A stretch of 31,279 nucleotides of DNA, taken from Corallococcus sp. CAG:1435 (GTDB taxonomy: Bacteria; Bacillota; Clostridia; Christensenellales; CAG-314). The notes below the pieces were generated by a model. The model was not told the DNA's origin. It worked only from the letters and a program-made list of their open reading frames with translations, and ran no database searches. The position numbers were made by a program, and so were the translations under genes. Of the stretch, positions 1 to 7,768 are shown one piece after another. Location: positions 32,556 through 63,834 of the forward strand of contig HF998468.1 in the NCBI GenBank assembly GCA_000433775.1. The letters run 5' to 3'. Position 1 is the first letter of the stretch. Each line of letters starts with the position of its first letter.

Positions 1-429
1 CTGTTGGTGGAATTTGTCTATCCCAAGGTTAGCATTATTGCCATTTCCGTAGTGTCCGCCGTGGTGCACAACCTCACGCAAAACGTAGTCTTTTGCCTGG
101 TGAGCAACACTCCGGAAATGTTTTCCTACATGCCTTGGTTGGCGTTGCTCGGCGTTGTGGCAGGCATAATCGTCGGCTTTGCCGTGTGGTTTATTTTGCG
201 AACGGTACCGATACGAACATTTGCTTCGGTGTTGGGCGTTTCTGAAGAGCAGTTCGCCGTTGCAGTGCAACCCCATGCAAACGGCAAAACGGGTTGCTCC
301 GTGCAGGAGGCAAACGAACCTCTTGCCGAAAAAAACGATGCAACACAGGAGGTTGTCGGTGAGGCACCCTCCGACGGTCAAAAGGGTGATGCCGAAAATT
401 CCGACGCAGCAAAGGGCGGCAACGAATAA
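1..429 (+). CDS. Gx transporter family / heptaprenyl diphosphate synthase component I-like membrane protein, C-terminal part
   Basis: The frame is open at the left edge, so only the last ~142 codons are present. The visible part has a glycine- and alanine-rich membrane segment containing SAVVHNLTQN, then a Pro-Trp turn (YMPWLALLGVV) and a second strongly hydrophobic helix ending in ILRTVP. This order resembles the end of the Gx transporter / Hpre_diP_synt_I family, which are small integral membrane proteins, some linked to isoprenoid or quinone precursors. After about residue 75 comes a hydrophilic tail rich in Glu, Ala, Asp and Lys with low complexity, probably cytoplasmic and longer than the family needs. 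The substrate cannot be read from this fragment. The family call rests on pattern memory of the HN-Q and Y-P-L motifs, so it is moderate. Confidence 0.55.
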   Translation: MLVEFVYPKVSIIAISVVSAVVHNLTQNVVFCLVSNTPEMFSYMPWLALLGVVAGIIVGFAVWFILRTVPIRTFASVLGVSEEQFAVAVQPHANGKTGCSVQEANEPLAEKNDATQEVVGEAPSDGQKGDAENSDAAKGGNE

Positions 430-821
430 ACAAAAAGTGTATTTCCGTGCAACACGGATGCGGGAAAATGTGCGTCAGAAGTCAACGGCACAGATATCAA
501 GGCAAACTTGCGTTGCGCAACAAAATGTACAGGCGGTTTGTAAGCGTGTTTTAGTCTGGTTTGCAATTTGCAACAGCCAGTCGGTCAAATAACCGCCGAC
601 AACGCACCTGTTTTGCTGTCAGGCACGTTTTTTTGCAATTTGTGCGTGTGTAACAAGTTTTTGTCGGCACACAAACTCACTATCATGAGCCTTGCAAAGG
701 AAAGAAATATTTTCTGCGTTGCCTCGGGCAAGGTTTCAACGTAAATTTTGCAGTTTGCAGGCTCGTCTGCGTTTTCAGGCACGTCAGGGGAGTTTCACAA
801 CGTTGGAAGGTAATTTACACA
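430..821. other. Intergenic region without a recognisable gene
   Basis: This stretch separates the membrane-protein fragment from the pyridoxal kinase gene. It contains a short hairpin (TCCGTG-caa-CACGGA, 444-458) with no U-tract, so it is not a convincing terminator. No promoter with both hexamers at good spacing was found. The Shine-Dalgarno of the next gene, GGAAGG, lies at 805-810. Confidence 0.5.
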
Positions 822-1634
822 ATGAAAAACATTCTCATTTTCAACGATATATCAGGCTTGGGCAACTGCTCTATGAGTGCCAATTTGCCTGTTTTTTCCA
901 AACTTGGCTACTACTGTATGCCCGTAGTTACGGCGGTGTATTCCTGTCAGACGGGTTTCGGAAATTTTCATTGCAACAAAAACTGCAACTTGTCCGTTTT
1001 TGCGCATGATGTTTTGGCAAACAGAGTTCCCGACGTTGCCTACGTCGGTTTTTGCGCCGACGCAGACATTTTGCAACAAGTTTTGGAAATTGCACGCACT
1101 TTGCCCTGTCCGCTGTTTGTTGACCCGATAATGGGCGACAACGGCAAATTGTACCCTGTGTTTGACGACGACTACGTCAAACTTATGAAAAAAGCGGTGA
1201 AAAATGCATTTTGCATTTCCCCCAACCTCACGGAAGCATGCCTTCTTGCCGATGTGGATTTTGAGCAGTTGCAGGAATTTTCCCGTCAGCCCACGTTTTT
1301 GGCGCATTGCGGCAAGGTGTTTGAAAACTTCACGGAAATTTGCGGCTGTCAAAACGCCGTGATAACGGGGGTGCAGTGCGGAGAATATATTGGAAACATA
1401 GTTTTGCAAGGCAATGCCCCTGTTAAGTACGTTACAAACGACAGAGTGCAGGTAAACTATTCCGGTACAGGCGACCTGTTCAGTTCCGTCTTGTGCGGAT
1501 TGCTCATGAAAAAGGTCAGTTTGCTCACTTCCACACAGTGTGCCGCCGATTTTGTTTTCCGTGCCGCTTCCGCTACCGCATGCACCGACAGAAAATTCGG
1601 CGTAGACTTTGCCCAAGTACTGAATTTGCTGTAA
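822..1634 (+). CDS. pdxK: Pyridoxal/pyridoxamine kinase (ribokinase-like, PfkB/ThiD fold)
   Basis: This enzyme phosphorylates pyridoxal, pyridoxamine or pyridoxine with ATP in the vitamin B6 salvage pathway, in the cytoplasm. The 270-residue length is normal. The N-terminus carries the substrate-site motif NDISGLGNCS (residues 8-17), followed by TAVYSCQTGF. A DPIMGDNGKLY block (101-111) and PNLTEA (134-139) are typical of the PdxK/PdxY branch rather than ThiD. The anion hole and catalytic Asp are in YSGTGDLF, with D218 as the base. ATG 822 is preceded by GGAAGG at a suitable distance. The gene stands alone, with no B6 biosynthetic neighbour, which fits a salvage role. A ThiD-like hydroxymethylpyrimidine kinase activity cannot be excluded, because some Gram-positive PdxK proteins derive from that branch. 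Confidence 0.85.
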   Translation: MKNILIFNDISGLGNCSMSANLPVFSKLGYYCMPVVTAVYSCQTGFGNFHCNKNCNLSVFAHDVLANRVPDVAYVGFCADADILQQVLEIARTLPCPLFVDPIMGDNGKLYPVFDDDYVKLMKKAVKNAFCISPNLTEACLLADVDFEQLQEFSRQPTFLAHCGKVFENFTEICGCQNAVITGVQCGEYIGNIVLQGNAPVKYVTNDRVQVNYSGTGDLFSSVLCGLLMKKVSLLTSTQCAADFVFRAASATACTDRKFGVDFAQVLNLL

Positions 1635-1834
1635 CGTGTCGGCAAAACTTGTACCTGTGGGAAACAAAGTTGTACGTTTTGCCTTTTCAGAATGTCGCAC
1701 GGTTTTCCGCAGATTGTTTAAGTTGCGTGGCAACGTAAGTGTATTTTCCCTACATCAGCCCTCGTTGCGTTTCACCGTACGACGTTGACGCATCATGCGT
1801 AGCCTTAACAACGTAAATCTTTTTCAGTTACTTG

Positions 1835-1862
1835 CCGTCAGGAATTTTCCCGACGGTTTTTT
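1835..1862 (+). terminator. Intrinsic terminator downstream of the pyridoxal kinase
   Basis: CCGTC (1835-1839) pairs with GACGG (1852-1856), and the loop can extend by GGAA/TTCC pairing. A run of six T follows. It lies 200 bases after the stop codon, so the transcript would have a long 3' tail. Confidence 0.7.
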
Positions 1863-2086
1863 ATTTCAAAACAATCCGATTTTTTCGCATGGCGTTTGAA
1901 TGTTTTTTTGCGGAAAGTTTGTAATTTCTCAATACGGTGCAGAAAAAAAGTGCCGTTTTTTATTGTTATTTTATTCGGTTGCATATTTTTGCCCACAATA
2001 CGCAACGTGCCACGGCAGGTGTTCGGTAACGCAGGCGCAGTGTAGGTGTCAGTGTGTTGTACGCCAAAAGCAAAAACTGCAAAAAT

Positions 2087-2117
2087 AAAACTCTGCAAAT
2101 TGCCGTTGCAGAGTTTT
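2087..2117 (-). terminator. Terminator of the LytS-like two-component operon
   Basis: A perfect 12-base stem, AAAACTCTGCAA (2087-2098) against TTGCAGAGTTTT (2106-2117), has a 7-base loop. On the minus strand it is followed by TTTTATTTTTG. It lies about 35 bases after the response-regulator stop. Confidence 0.85.
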
Positions 2118-2152
2118 GTTAACAATTCAGCGTGCACGCAGTAAACCTGTTT

Positions 2153-2938
2153 TCAGACGGTGTGTTTTTTCCGTATGCTGTCCAAATGTGCAAGGAATTC
2201 CACCGACCAATCGTACTGTTTGCAAAATTCGCCGAAGTAGTTGCCTTCCCCTGTCAAAAGGTAGTCCCAGTAGTCGCAGGAAACAAGCGATTTGTCTATG
2301 TCGAGTTTTGCCCGTTGCCATTCCACGCAGGGGATTTCCACCGATTCCAGCGTTTTGCGAAGTCGCCACACGGCGTCACGGTAGAGAATTTTTCCTTTGT
2401 CCGTCGTGCTGTCGGGCCACAAATGCGCTATCGCATCGCCCATGGTGAGCGTTTTTCCGTTGTAGGCAAGCAACAGCGCAAAAAGTTCCTTGGATTTGGA
2501 GGAGGAAAATTTGATTTTGTTGCTGTCCACGAAACAGTCGAAACTGTCAAACATTTCCACTTTCAACACACGTTTTTTGTTTTGTATTTTGGAAAGCAGT
2601 ATTCCAAGTTTTGCCACGTTGTAGGGCTTGTACAAAAATCCCACCGTGTGTTTGCGTACAACGGGCGGAAGGTCCTCTTCCGTAACGGAAAGCCCCGTTG
2701 TAAACACAATTTTCAGCGACGGGGCAATATCCGACAACTTTTCCGCAAGTTCCACCCCGTTTATCCTGGGCATGTTGATGTCCAAAAAAGCCGCATCCAC
2801 ACGGTTTTCCGCCACGTATTTGCACACGCTTGCCGCATCGTCCTTGTAAAATTTGTAATCCACGTCGTATTCTTCTATTATCTCGTTCAAAAAAGCATGC
2901 AACGCACTCATTTCGTCGTCTACGACAATTACTTTCAA
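2153..2938 (-). CDS. Response regulator with REC domain and OmpR/SARP-like winged-helix output
   Basis: This is the cytoplasmic phospho-acceptor partner of the kinase encoded just upstream. The receiver domain occupies about residues 1-120: acidic pocket D7, D8 and E9, phospho-acceptor D53 in FLDINMP, and conserved K104 in FLYKPYN. Residues ~128-195 form a winged helix-turn-helix (SSSKSKELFALLLAYNGKTL, with AVWRLRKTL as recognition helix). The last ~60 residues contain CDYWDYLL and YFGEFCKQYDWSVE, reminiscent of the start of a bacterial transcriptional activator (SARP/BTAD) domain. Its ATG overlaps the kinase stop codon as ATGA, so the two are translationally coupled. Pairing a LytS-type kinase with an OmpR/SARP-type rather than LytTR output is a mixed arrangement. 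The target genes are unknown. Confidence 0.88.
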   Translation of the reverse strand: MKVIVVDDEMSALHAFLNEIIEEYDVDYKFYKDDAASVCKYVAENRVDAAFLDINMPRINGVELAEKLSDIAPSLKIVFTTGLSVTEEDLPPVVRKHTVGFLYKPYNVAKLGILLSKIQNKKRVLKVEMFDSFDCFVDSNKIKFSSSKSKELFALLLAYNGKTLTMGDAIAHLWPDSTTDKGKILYRDAVWRLRKTLESVEIPCVEWQRAKLDIDKSLVSCDYWDYLLTGEGNYFGEFCKQYDWSVEFLAHLDSIRKKHTV

Positions 2939-4314
2939 TCTGTTTTTCCCCCTTTGGTTTTCTTCAACCGTATGGTTACCTGCGTTCCTTTGCCTACTAC
3001 GCTGGTAATTACAGGTTCGGTGTCGAAAAGCAAACGCAATCTTTCTTTGGAATTGTTTATTCCGTGCGTGCCGTCTTTTATTTGAGATGTGTCAAAGCCG
3101 TTGCCGTTGTCCGTTATTTTCACTTCGATTAAGCCGTCAACCTCTTCGGAAGAAATCATTATGAAACCGTCTTGCTTTTCATTCACTTTGCTGTACTTCA
3201 ACGCATTTTCAATAAACGGTTGCAGAGAAAAGGCGGGAAGGCAAAAATCGGTAACGTCCACGTTGTAAATGACGTTGAAGGGGTTTTTCTTGCCCGTGTT
3301 GATAAAGTCTACGTAGCGCGCCAGGTTTTGCAGTTCCGTTTCAAAGGAAACAATCTCGTTGTCCAGCAACGAAAGGCTTTCCCTCATGTAGTCGGAAAAC
3401 AGTTCCAATGTGCTGTCGCCTTCCTGCAAGTTTGTGTGGTACATAGATTTTATTTTCGTCAGTGCATTGAAAATAAAGTGCGGTTTCATTTGTGCCACAA
3501 GCACTTTCATTTTCAGTTGATTGTTTTGTTGACGGAATGCTTCGGCTTTACTTGCTTTTTTGTCCGTCATTACAAAAAAAGCAATGTAAACGCCTATGAA
3601 ACACAGTATGCAAATCCAGATGTAGGACACGGACAATCCGTTGACGTAGGGCAAAATACCTGCAAAACAGAGAGAATTTGCCGTGTGCAAGCCTGCGCAG
3701 GCAAAGAAAATTCCCGCCGAAAAACCGAAAATGGCATTGTCGGCGTCGAGAATGGCGCAACGCACGTCGGTGATAACGTAAAACACGACAGCCACAAAGA
3801 GAAAGAAAAAGTGTCCCAGAATTCTGGCACGGCTGTCAAACAGCAAGACATAAAGGGCAATGTTTATTGCGGCTGCCACAAACAGAGGGTAAAGAGGCAG
3901 TTTTTGCCCCTTTTTTTGCAAGTAATCCTGACGGAAAAATATCAAAAACGTCAGTTCCGTTCCCACAAAACCTATTTCAGAGGCAATTTCCTGCACAATT
4001 TCCACCTTTTCCCACCCTATTTCACGGTAGAAAAACACCATATCGGGGGAAAAGAATGCAAACACCGAAAGGAACATTGCAATAAACACCGTGATGGCAG
4101 TGGAGGTGGAGATTGTCAGCATGGAAACAAATTCCACCAGCATCAGCACCGCCAACAGCAAAGCGGATATCAAAGAAAAAATGCCCAAACCGAAATGTTG
4201 GGATGTGTCGGGCGTGCCGTTTGAGGGAAACGCCAGCAATATTATGCTTGCCGCAAAAAGCAACGCAACGTTTGCTGCAACAGACAGGATACGCATTATT
4301 TTTTTTGTCTTCAT
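2935..4314 (-). CDS. Sensor histidine kinase, LytS/YehU-like, multi-pass membrane protein
   Basis: This is the membrane sensor of the two-component pair. About seven to eight hydrophobic segments fill residues ~8-250, with almost no large extracellular domain. They are followed by a His_kinase (PF06580-type) dimerisation region with phospho-acceptor H279 in QMKPHFIFNAL and a HATPase domain: FIENALKYS (N box), DNGNGFD (G1) and HGINNSKERL. I chose the ATG at 4314 (MKTKKIMRIL) over the in-frame ATG at 4323, because the 4323 ATG overlaps the TATAAT of a good promoter and would lie upstream of the transcription start. Neither ATG has a Shine-Dalgarno, so the mRNA is probably leaderless. The protein is 459 residues from this start. 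The ligand is unknown; the all-membrane sensor suggests a hydrophobic or membrane-state signal. Confidence 0.88.
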   Translation of the reverse strand: MKTKKIMRILSVAANVALLFAASIILLAFPSNGTPDTSQHFGLGIFSLISALLLAVLMLVEFVSMLTISTSTAITVFIAMFLSVFAFFSPDMVFFYREIGWEKVEIVQEIASEIGFVGTELTFLIFFRQDYLQKKGQKLPLYPLFVAAAINIALYVLLFDSRARILGHFFFLFVAVVFYVITDVRCAILDADNAIFGFSAGIFFACAGLHTANSLCFAGILPYVNGLSVSYIWICILCFIGVYIAFFVMTDKKASKAEAFRQQNNQLKMKVLVAQMKPHFIFNALTKIKSMYHTNLQEGDSTLELFSDYMRESLSLLDNEIVSFETELQNLARYVDFINTGKKNPFNVIYNVDVTDFCLPAFSLQPFIENALKYSKVNEKQDGFIMISSEEVDGLIEVKITDNGNGFDTSQIKDGTHGINNSKERLRLLFDTEPVITSVVGKGTQVTIRLKKTKGGKTD

Positions 4315-4321
4315 AACATTC

Positions 4322-4351
4322 ATTATACAGTAATCTGTAATTTTCCGTCAA
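4322..4351 (-). promoter_or_regulatory. Promoter of the LytS-like two-component operon
   Basis: On the minus strand there is TTGACG (4351-4346), an 18-base spacer and TATAAT (4327-4322). The expected start point, about 7 bases further, falls at or next to the A of the ATG at 4314. Confidence 0.75.
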
Positions 4352-4566
4352 TTAAAGTTGAAAAATCTGAAATATTTTTTCACAAAAAGTCGGTTTTTTA
4401 GCACTTTTTTAGCAGTATTTTTTCTACAATACCGATGTTAGCGGTTTTGAGGATGGTCGCTGTTTTTCCAATACATTGTGCCGTCCGAGTACCGCAAACA
4501 TACAGCCGTTTTGTAAACAATGTCAAAGCGGTTTGTTAAGTAAAATTTTGTGAAGGAGATTGTTTT

Positions 4567-5106
4567 ATGAAAAAAGCGTGTAAGTTGGCTGTTGCCAAAA
4601 ACGCAGTTGCGTTGTTTTTTGCCTTGTGGGTGTTTGCCATGCCTTTGATACCGACGGGTACATTTGCAATTTTTCAGATAGGAAATTTGGTGGGCATTGC
4701 GGAAATTTTTGCTAATCCCGAAATCGGAACAATTCTCACGGGCATTTTGATTGTGCCGCAAATAGTTTTGCTCTTGGTGGTACTTATCATTTCAATAAAA
4801 AACCTGGTGCTTACAGCGAAATCTGCCAAAAATCCCGAAAACGCAAACGCCGTCAAGTTGAGAAAATCTTGTAAAACAGGCACAGTGGTGGCATTGTTCA
4901 TCCTTTACGTTTTGTGCTACTGGGCTATTGCTTTGGGATACCTGCCCTTGCATTTTTTCAACGTAATCGTCTACATCGTTTTGCTGGGTGCTTTTATTGC
5001 CACAATAGTTTTGGGCAAAAAAGCCAACAAAGCCATTTCAAAAGCGTTGGCGGAACAAAAACCTCTCCAAAACACTCAACCGTCAACGGAAGAATCCGCA
5101 CAGTAA
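4567..5106 (+). CDS. Uncharacterised four-helix membrane protein
   Basis: I do not recognise this 179-residue protein. It has four likely membrane segments: roughly residues 10-31, 58-80, 104-124 and 129-150. A Lys/Asn-rich cytoplasmic-type loop (SAKNPENANAVKLRKSCK) lies between the second and third. The C-terminal ~30 residues are polar (KPLQNTQPSTEESAQ) and probably disordered. A strong Shine-Dalgarno, GAAGGAG, sits before ATG 4567. The gene is transcribed divergently from the two-component operon and ends in its own strong terminator, so it is a single-gene unit. Position and a shared intergenic region make it a plausible target of that two-component system, but nothing in the sequence proves this. 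Confidence 0.75.
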   Translation: MKKACKLAVAKNAVALFFALWVFAMPLIPTGTFAIFQIGNLVGIAEIFANPEIGTILTGILIVPQIVLLLVVLIISIKNLVLTAKSAKNPENANAVKLRKSCKTGTVVALFILYVLCYWAIALGYLPLHFFNVIVYIVLLGAFIATIVLGKKANKAISKALAEQKPLQNTQPSTEESAQ

Positions 5107-5110
5107 CCTT

Positions 5111-5152
5111 GTGCAAAAAAACGTCCATTGAAAAATGGACGTTTTTTTGTGC
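5111..5152 (+). terminator. Strong intrinsic terminator after the four-helix membrane protein
   Basis: ACGTCCATT (5121-5129) pairs with AATGGACGT (5134-5142) around a GAAA loop. The flanking A6 (5115-5120) and T tract extend the stem and make it function in both directions. Confidence 0.9.
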
Positions 5153-5440
5153 TTTTGTGTAAATCTGAACAAACGTCGTGTTTGTGACACTTTTTTTGCG
5201 CAGGCAAATTCACTTCAAGTATGTTTTGCACAAACTTTTTGCAACGTTTACACATTTTTCGTACGTTGCAATTTTATTGTCGAAATTGCTTGTGCTTTTG
5301 TGTAATTTTGCAAAAATTGTCGTGTTTGTGACACTTTTTTTGCGCAGGCAAATTCACTTCAAGTATATTTTTGCGCAAAATTTTTGCAACGTTTACGCAT
5401 TTTTCGGACGTTGCAATTTTATTGTCGAAATTGCTTGTGC
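5148..5440. repeat. Tandem direct duplication, two ~144-base non-coding copies
   Basis: The block 5148-5290 is repeated as 5291-5435 with only a few substitutions and single-base indels. Both copies carry CGTGTTTGTGACACTTTTTT, then AGGCAAATTCACTTCAAGTA, then GCAACGTTTAC, then TTGCAATTTTATTGTCGAAA. A third, partial start (TGTGCGTTTGTGCAA) follows at about 5436. The first copy starts in the tail of the upstream terminator. No copy encodes a convincing protein. The similarity is high enough that the duplication must be recent or maintained. Confidence 0.85.
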
Positions 5441-5463
5441 GTTTGTGCAAGTTTTGCAAAAGT

Positions 5464-5502
5464 CCTTTGCGTCGGAAAAACAAAGCGACGCAAAGGCTTT
5501 TT
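5464..5502. terminator. Intrinsic terminator, likely serving the MFS gene and possibly both strands
   Basis: CCTTTGCGTCG (5464-5474) pairs perfectly with CGACGCAAAGG (5486-5496), with an 11-base loop. Plus-strand transcripts see CTTTTTG next; minus-strand transcripts see ACTTTTGC. It lies about 80 bases after the minus-strand MFS stop codon. Confidence 0.75.
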
Positions 5503-5584
5503 GTTTTGTGTGGCAAATTGTTTCATCTTTTTGCAACGGTATTGAAATTTTGTTACCGTTTGCCCGATGCGGGGCACATTTGTA

Positions 5585-7330
5585 TCAGTCGTCGGCGCCT
5601 GCGAGCATTTCCATCTTGTCTTTGGGCGAGGTGGGCTTGCTGTCGCCGTGTTTGACGAATATCATTGTCACGAAGGACAGCACCACAAACACCGTGGCGT
5701 AGGGGAAAAGCACCGACATTGTGCCGAGGGCGTCCATAAGCGCACCGGAAAGAATGGGCGTTACTACCTGTGCCGCCATGCTTGCCGTGTAGTAGTAACC
5801 TGTGTATTTGCCGATGTTTCCGCCTTTGGAAAGTTCCACAACCATGGGGAAACTGTTGACGTTGATTGTTGCCCAGGCGATTCCTGCCAAAGCAAACAAA
5901 ACGGAAATGAGCCACGACGGGGATGCGCTTGTAATGAAGATGGCACCGAAAAACGCCAACGCCAACAACGCAACGCCAATGAGAATGGACTTTTTGCGAC
6001 CAATCTTGCTTGCCAGCAATCCCACGGGAATGTAGGCAACAACGGCGGCTGCCTGCGCTATCAGCAAAGTGGTGTTGTAGTCTTTGTTGAGAACGTTTAC
6101 TGCGTACACGCTGTACTTGCTTGTAATGGCGTTGTATCCGATAAACCACAGCGCAACAGACGCAAGAATGAAAATGAGGGAGCGCAACTTGTCTTTGGGT
6201 AGTTTTTCCGTTTCATCCTGCTGTTGCGGCGCTGTCTCTGCTTGCGGTTCCGTCTGAGATTCCTCTTGGTCCAGCGCAGCCTGCTGTTCCAGCATTTCTT
6301 TGTTCCAGCGTTTTTCTTTAACCGTCAAAATAAACACCGCAAGCGCCACAACCATTATTGTGCACACGGTAACGACAAACCAAGTGTAACTCATCAGTTG
6401 GTTGGAAACTTTGCCCGTGCCGAACACCATTCCCAACAGCAACACCAAAATGCCTCCTGCCGTACCCATGAGGTTGATTATTGCGTTTGCCTTGCTTCTC
6501 AGCGGTTTTACCGTAACGTCGGGCATGAGTGCCACCGCAGGCGAACGGAACACCGCCATTGCAACAAGCGTCAGCAGCAACACCACAATAAACACCGCAA
6601 GCACTCCTGCGTTGGATTGCGTAACGCTGTGCGCAAATTGATTTTCCGCCTCCGACACCAACGACGAGTAGGCGTTTATGGTGCGAGCGCCCGATTCAAG
6701 CGGTGTGCCGTCGGCGTAGTAGTAGGTGGTTTTTGCAAACAGTCCCGAGCCTTCCGTCTTGGGGAAACACAGTTTGTATGTGTTTGAGTCGTGATTGTAC
6801 ACGTAGTAACTGTCGTATGTCAGTTGGTCGTACCAACTTTCAAGTTGTTGCTGTTGCTGAGAAGAAAGGTTGTCGTAACTTTCGTCAAAGTACACCTTTG
6901 CGGCGTAGTCGTGCACGGTGTAAAACTCTGCAACTCCGTTGTTTGTTACCGAATGGTACTCTCTGTTTTCCACACGGTAGTTTTGTTCCCAGTAGGTTTG
7001 TTTCGTGCCTTGAGAAATTTTGTCCAGTTGGGCGTTGTCGGCAAAGGTCAACCCAACGAAACACACCACGGCGCACAATGTGCCGATGAATATGAAGGGC
7101 GTGCGTTTGCCGTAGCGTGTGTCTTTTTTGTCGGAAAGCGCCCCGAACAACGGCAACATGAAAAGTGCCAGAATGTTGTCCAGCGACATTATGAATCCCG
7201 ACCAAGTCTGGTCCAAGCCGAACTTGTTTGTCAGCATAAGAGGTATTATCGTTTCGTAAGCCTGCCAGAATGCACAAATCAGAAAAAATGCAAAGCCGAC
7301 AAGCAACGTGCGTTTGTAGTTTAGTTTCAT
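5585..7330 (-). CDS. MFS transporter, SLC45/GPH-like, with large extracytoplasmic insertion
   Basis: This is a secondary transporter of the major facilitator superfamily, probably for a sugar or glycoside, in the cytoplasmic membrane. The start at 7330 (MKLNYKRTLL) has AAGGAGCGG upstream and sits below a good promoter; a longer upstream frame would add 70 residues that cross the promoter. From this start it is 581 residues, longer than the usual ~430-480. Motif MLPLFGALSDKKDTRYGKR (59-76) is the MFS loop 2-3 signature in the form seen in SLC45/GPH-like carriers, and FRSPAVALMPDVTVKPLRSKANA (261-283) matches the same group. The extra length comes mainly from residues ~97-240, a polar Tyr/Gln-rich segment between TM3 and TM4 expected outside the cell. 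A shorter Gln/Glu-rich stretch also lies in the central cytoplasmic loop. No sugar-utilisation genes are adjacent. Confidence 0.82.
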   Translation of the reverse strand: MKLNYKRTLLVGFAFFLICAFWQAYETIIPLMLTNKFGLDQTWSGFIMSLDNILALFMLPLFGALSDKKDTRYGKRTPFIFIGTLCAVVCFVGLTFADNAQLDKISQGTKQTYWEQNYRVENREYHSVTNNGVAEFYTVHDYAAKVYFDESYDNLSSQQQQQLESWYDQLTYDSYYVYNHDSNTYKLCFPKTEGSGLFAKTTYYYADGTPLESGARTINAYSSLVSEAENQFAHSVTQSNAGVLAVFIVVLLLTLVAMAVFRSPAVALMPDVTVKPLRSKANAIINLMGTAGGILVLLLGMVFGTGKVSNQLMSYTWFVVTVCTIMVVALAVFILTVKEKRWNKEMLEQQAALDQEESQTEPQAETAPQQQDETEKLPKDKLRSLIFILASVALWFIGYNAITSKYSVYAVNVLNKDYNTTLLIAQAAAVVAYIPVGLLASKIGRKKSILIGVALLALAFFGAIFITSASPSWLISVLFALAGIAWATINVNSFPMVVELSKGGNIGKYTGYYYTASMAAQVVTPILSGALMDALGTMSVLFPYATVFVVLSFVTMIFVKHGDSKPTSPKDKMEMLAGADD

Positions 7331-7768
7331 TTTTGCCGCTCCTTGTTTTTGGTATGTAATTATTATATCTAATGTACAGTCAAAAGTAAATACGCAATTT
7401 TTGTAAATAAAAATTTTGTTTGCCTTTGACGGGGCAAAAGCGTGTTGTTTGAAAATTTGTTGCTGTACGGTTTTTGTCGAAAAACCGTTTTTCGTCGGTT
7501 GTAGCAAACGAAAGGAAGCAGGGCTTGCCCTTTGCGACAAAAAAATTCAATCGGGTAGCGTTGTGGCGTTGGGACGTTTGCCACACGCAGCATTTGCAAA
7601 ATCCATTTTTACAAAGTTTGTTTTGTACAAGTTTTTTAACACCGTATTGTGTTTTTTTGTTCTTTTGTTTTGATAACGCTTTTTTTGTACCGCTTTGCTG
7701 TGTTTTTCGCCGTCATTACGGACAAGTTTTTTTTCGCCCTGCGTATATTACTACAAAGAGGTGGCGTT
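7331..7768. other. Divergent intergenic region between the MFS gene and the solute-binding-like gene
   Basis: It contains the MFS promoter on the minus strand. For the plus strand only a TATATT-like -10 near 7744 is visible, without a good -35. No gene or structured RNA was recognised in the rest. Confidence 0.45.
7362..7390 (-). promoter_or_regulatory. Promoter of the MFS transporter gene
   Basis: On the minus strand there is TTTACT (7390-7385), a 17-base spacer and TATAAT (7367-7362). The ATG at 7330 is 31 bases downstream. Confidence 0.65.

Larger units (their letters stand above)
1635..2152. other. Intergenic region between pyridoxal kinase and the two-component operon
   Basis: This is the non-coding stretch between convergent genes. 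It holds two intrinsic terminators, annotated separately at 1835-1862 and 2087-2117. The rest shows no gene and no known RNA that I can recognise. Confidence 0.5.
5107..5584. other. Intergenic region between convergent genes, occupied by the duplication and two terminators
   Basis: Apart from the terminators (5111-5152 and 5464-5502) and the tandem duplication (5148-5440), nothing recognisable lies here. Short open frames in this stretch are low-complexity and follow the repeat, so I do not treat them as genes. Confidence 0.5.

Noticed and set aside
444-458. TCCGTG-caa-CACGGA hairpin after the first gene as a terminator
   Set aside because: Only six pairs and no T tract on either strand.
852-1733. 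Long minus-strand open frame opposite the pyridoxal kinase
   Set aside because: It mirrors the real gene on the plus strand, has no ribosome site and no recognisable domain. Similar antisense frames oppose most genes here because TAA and TAG are rare in the complementary frame.
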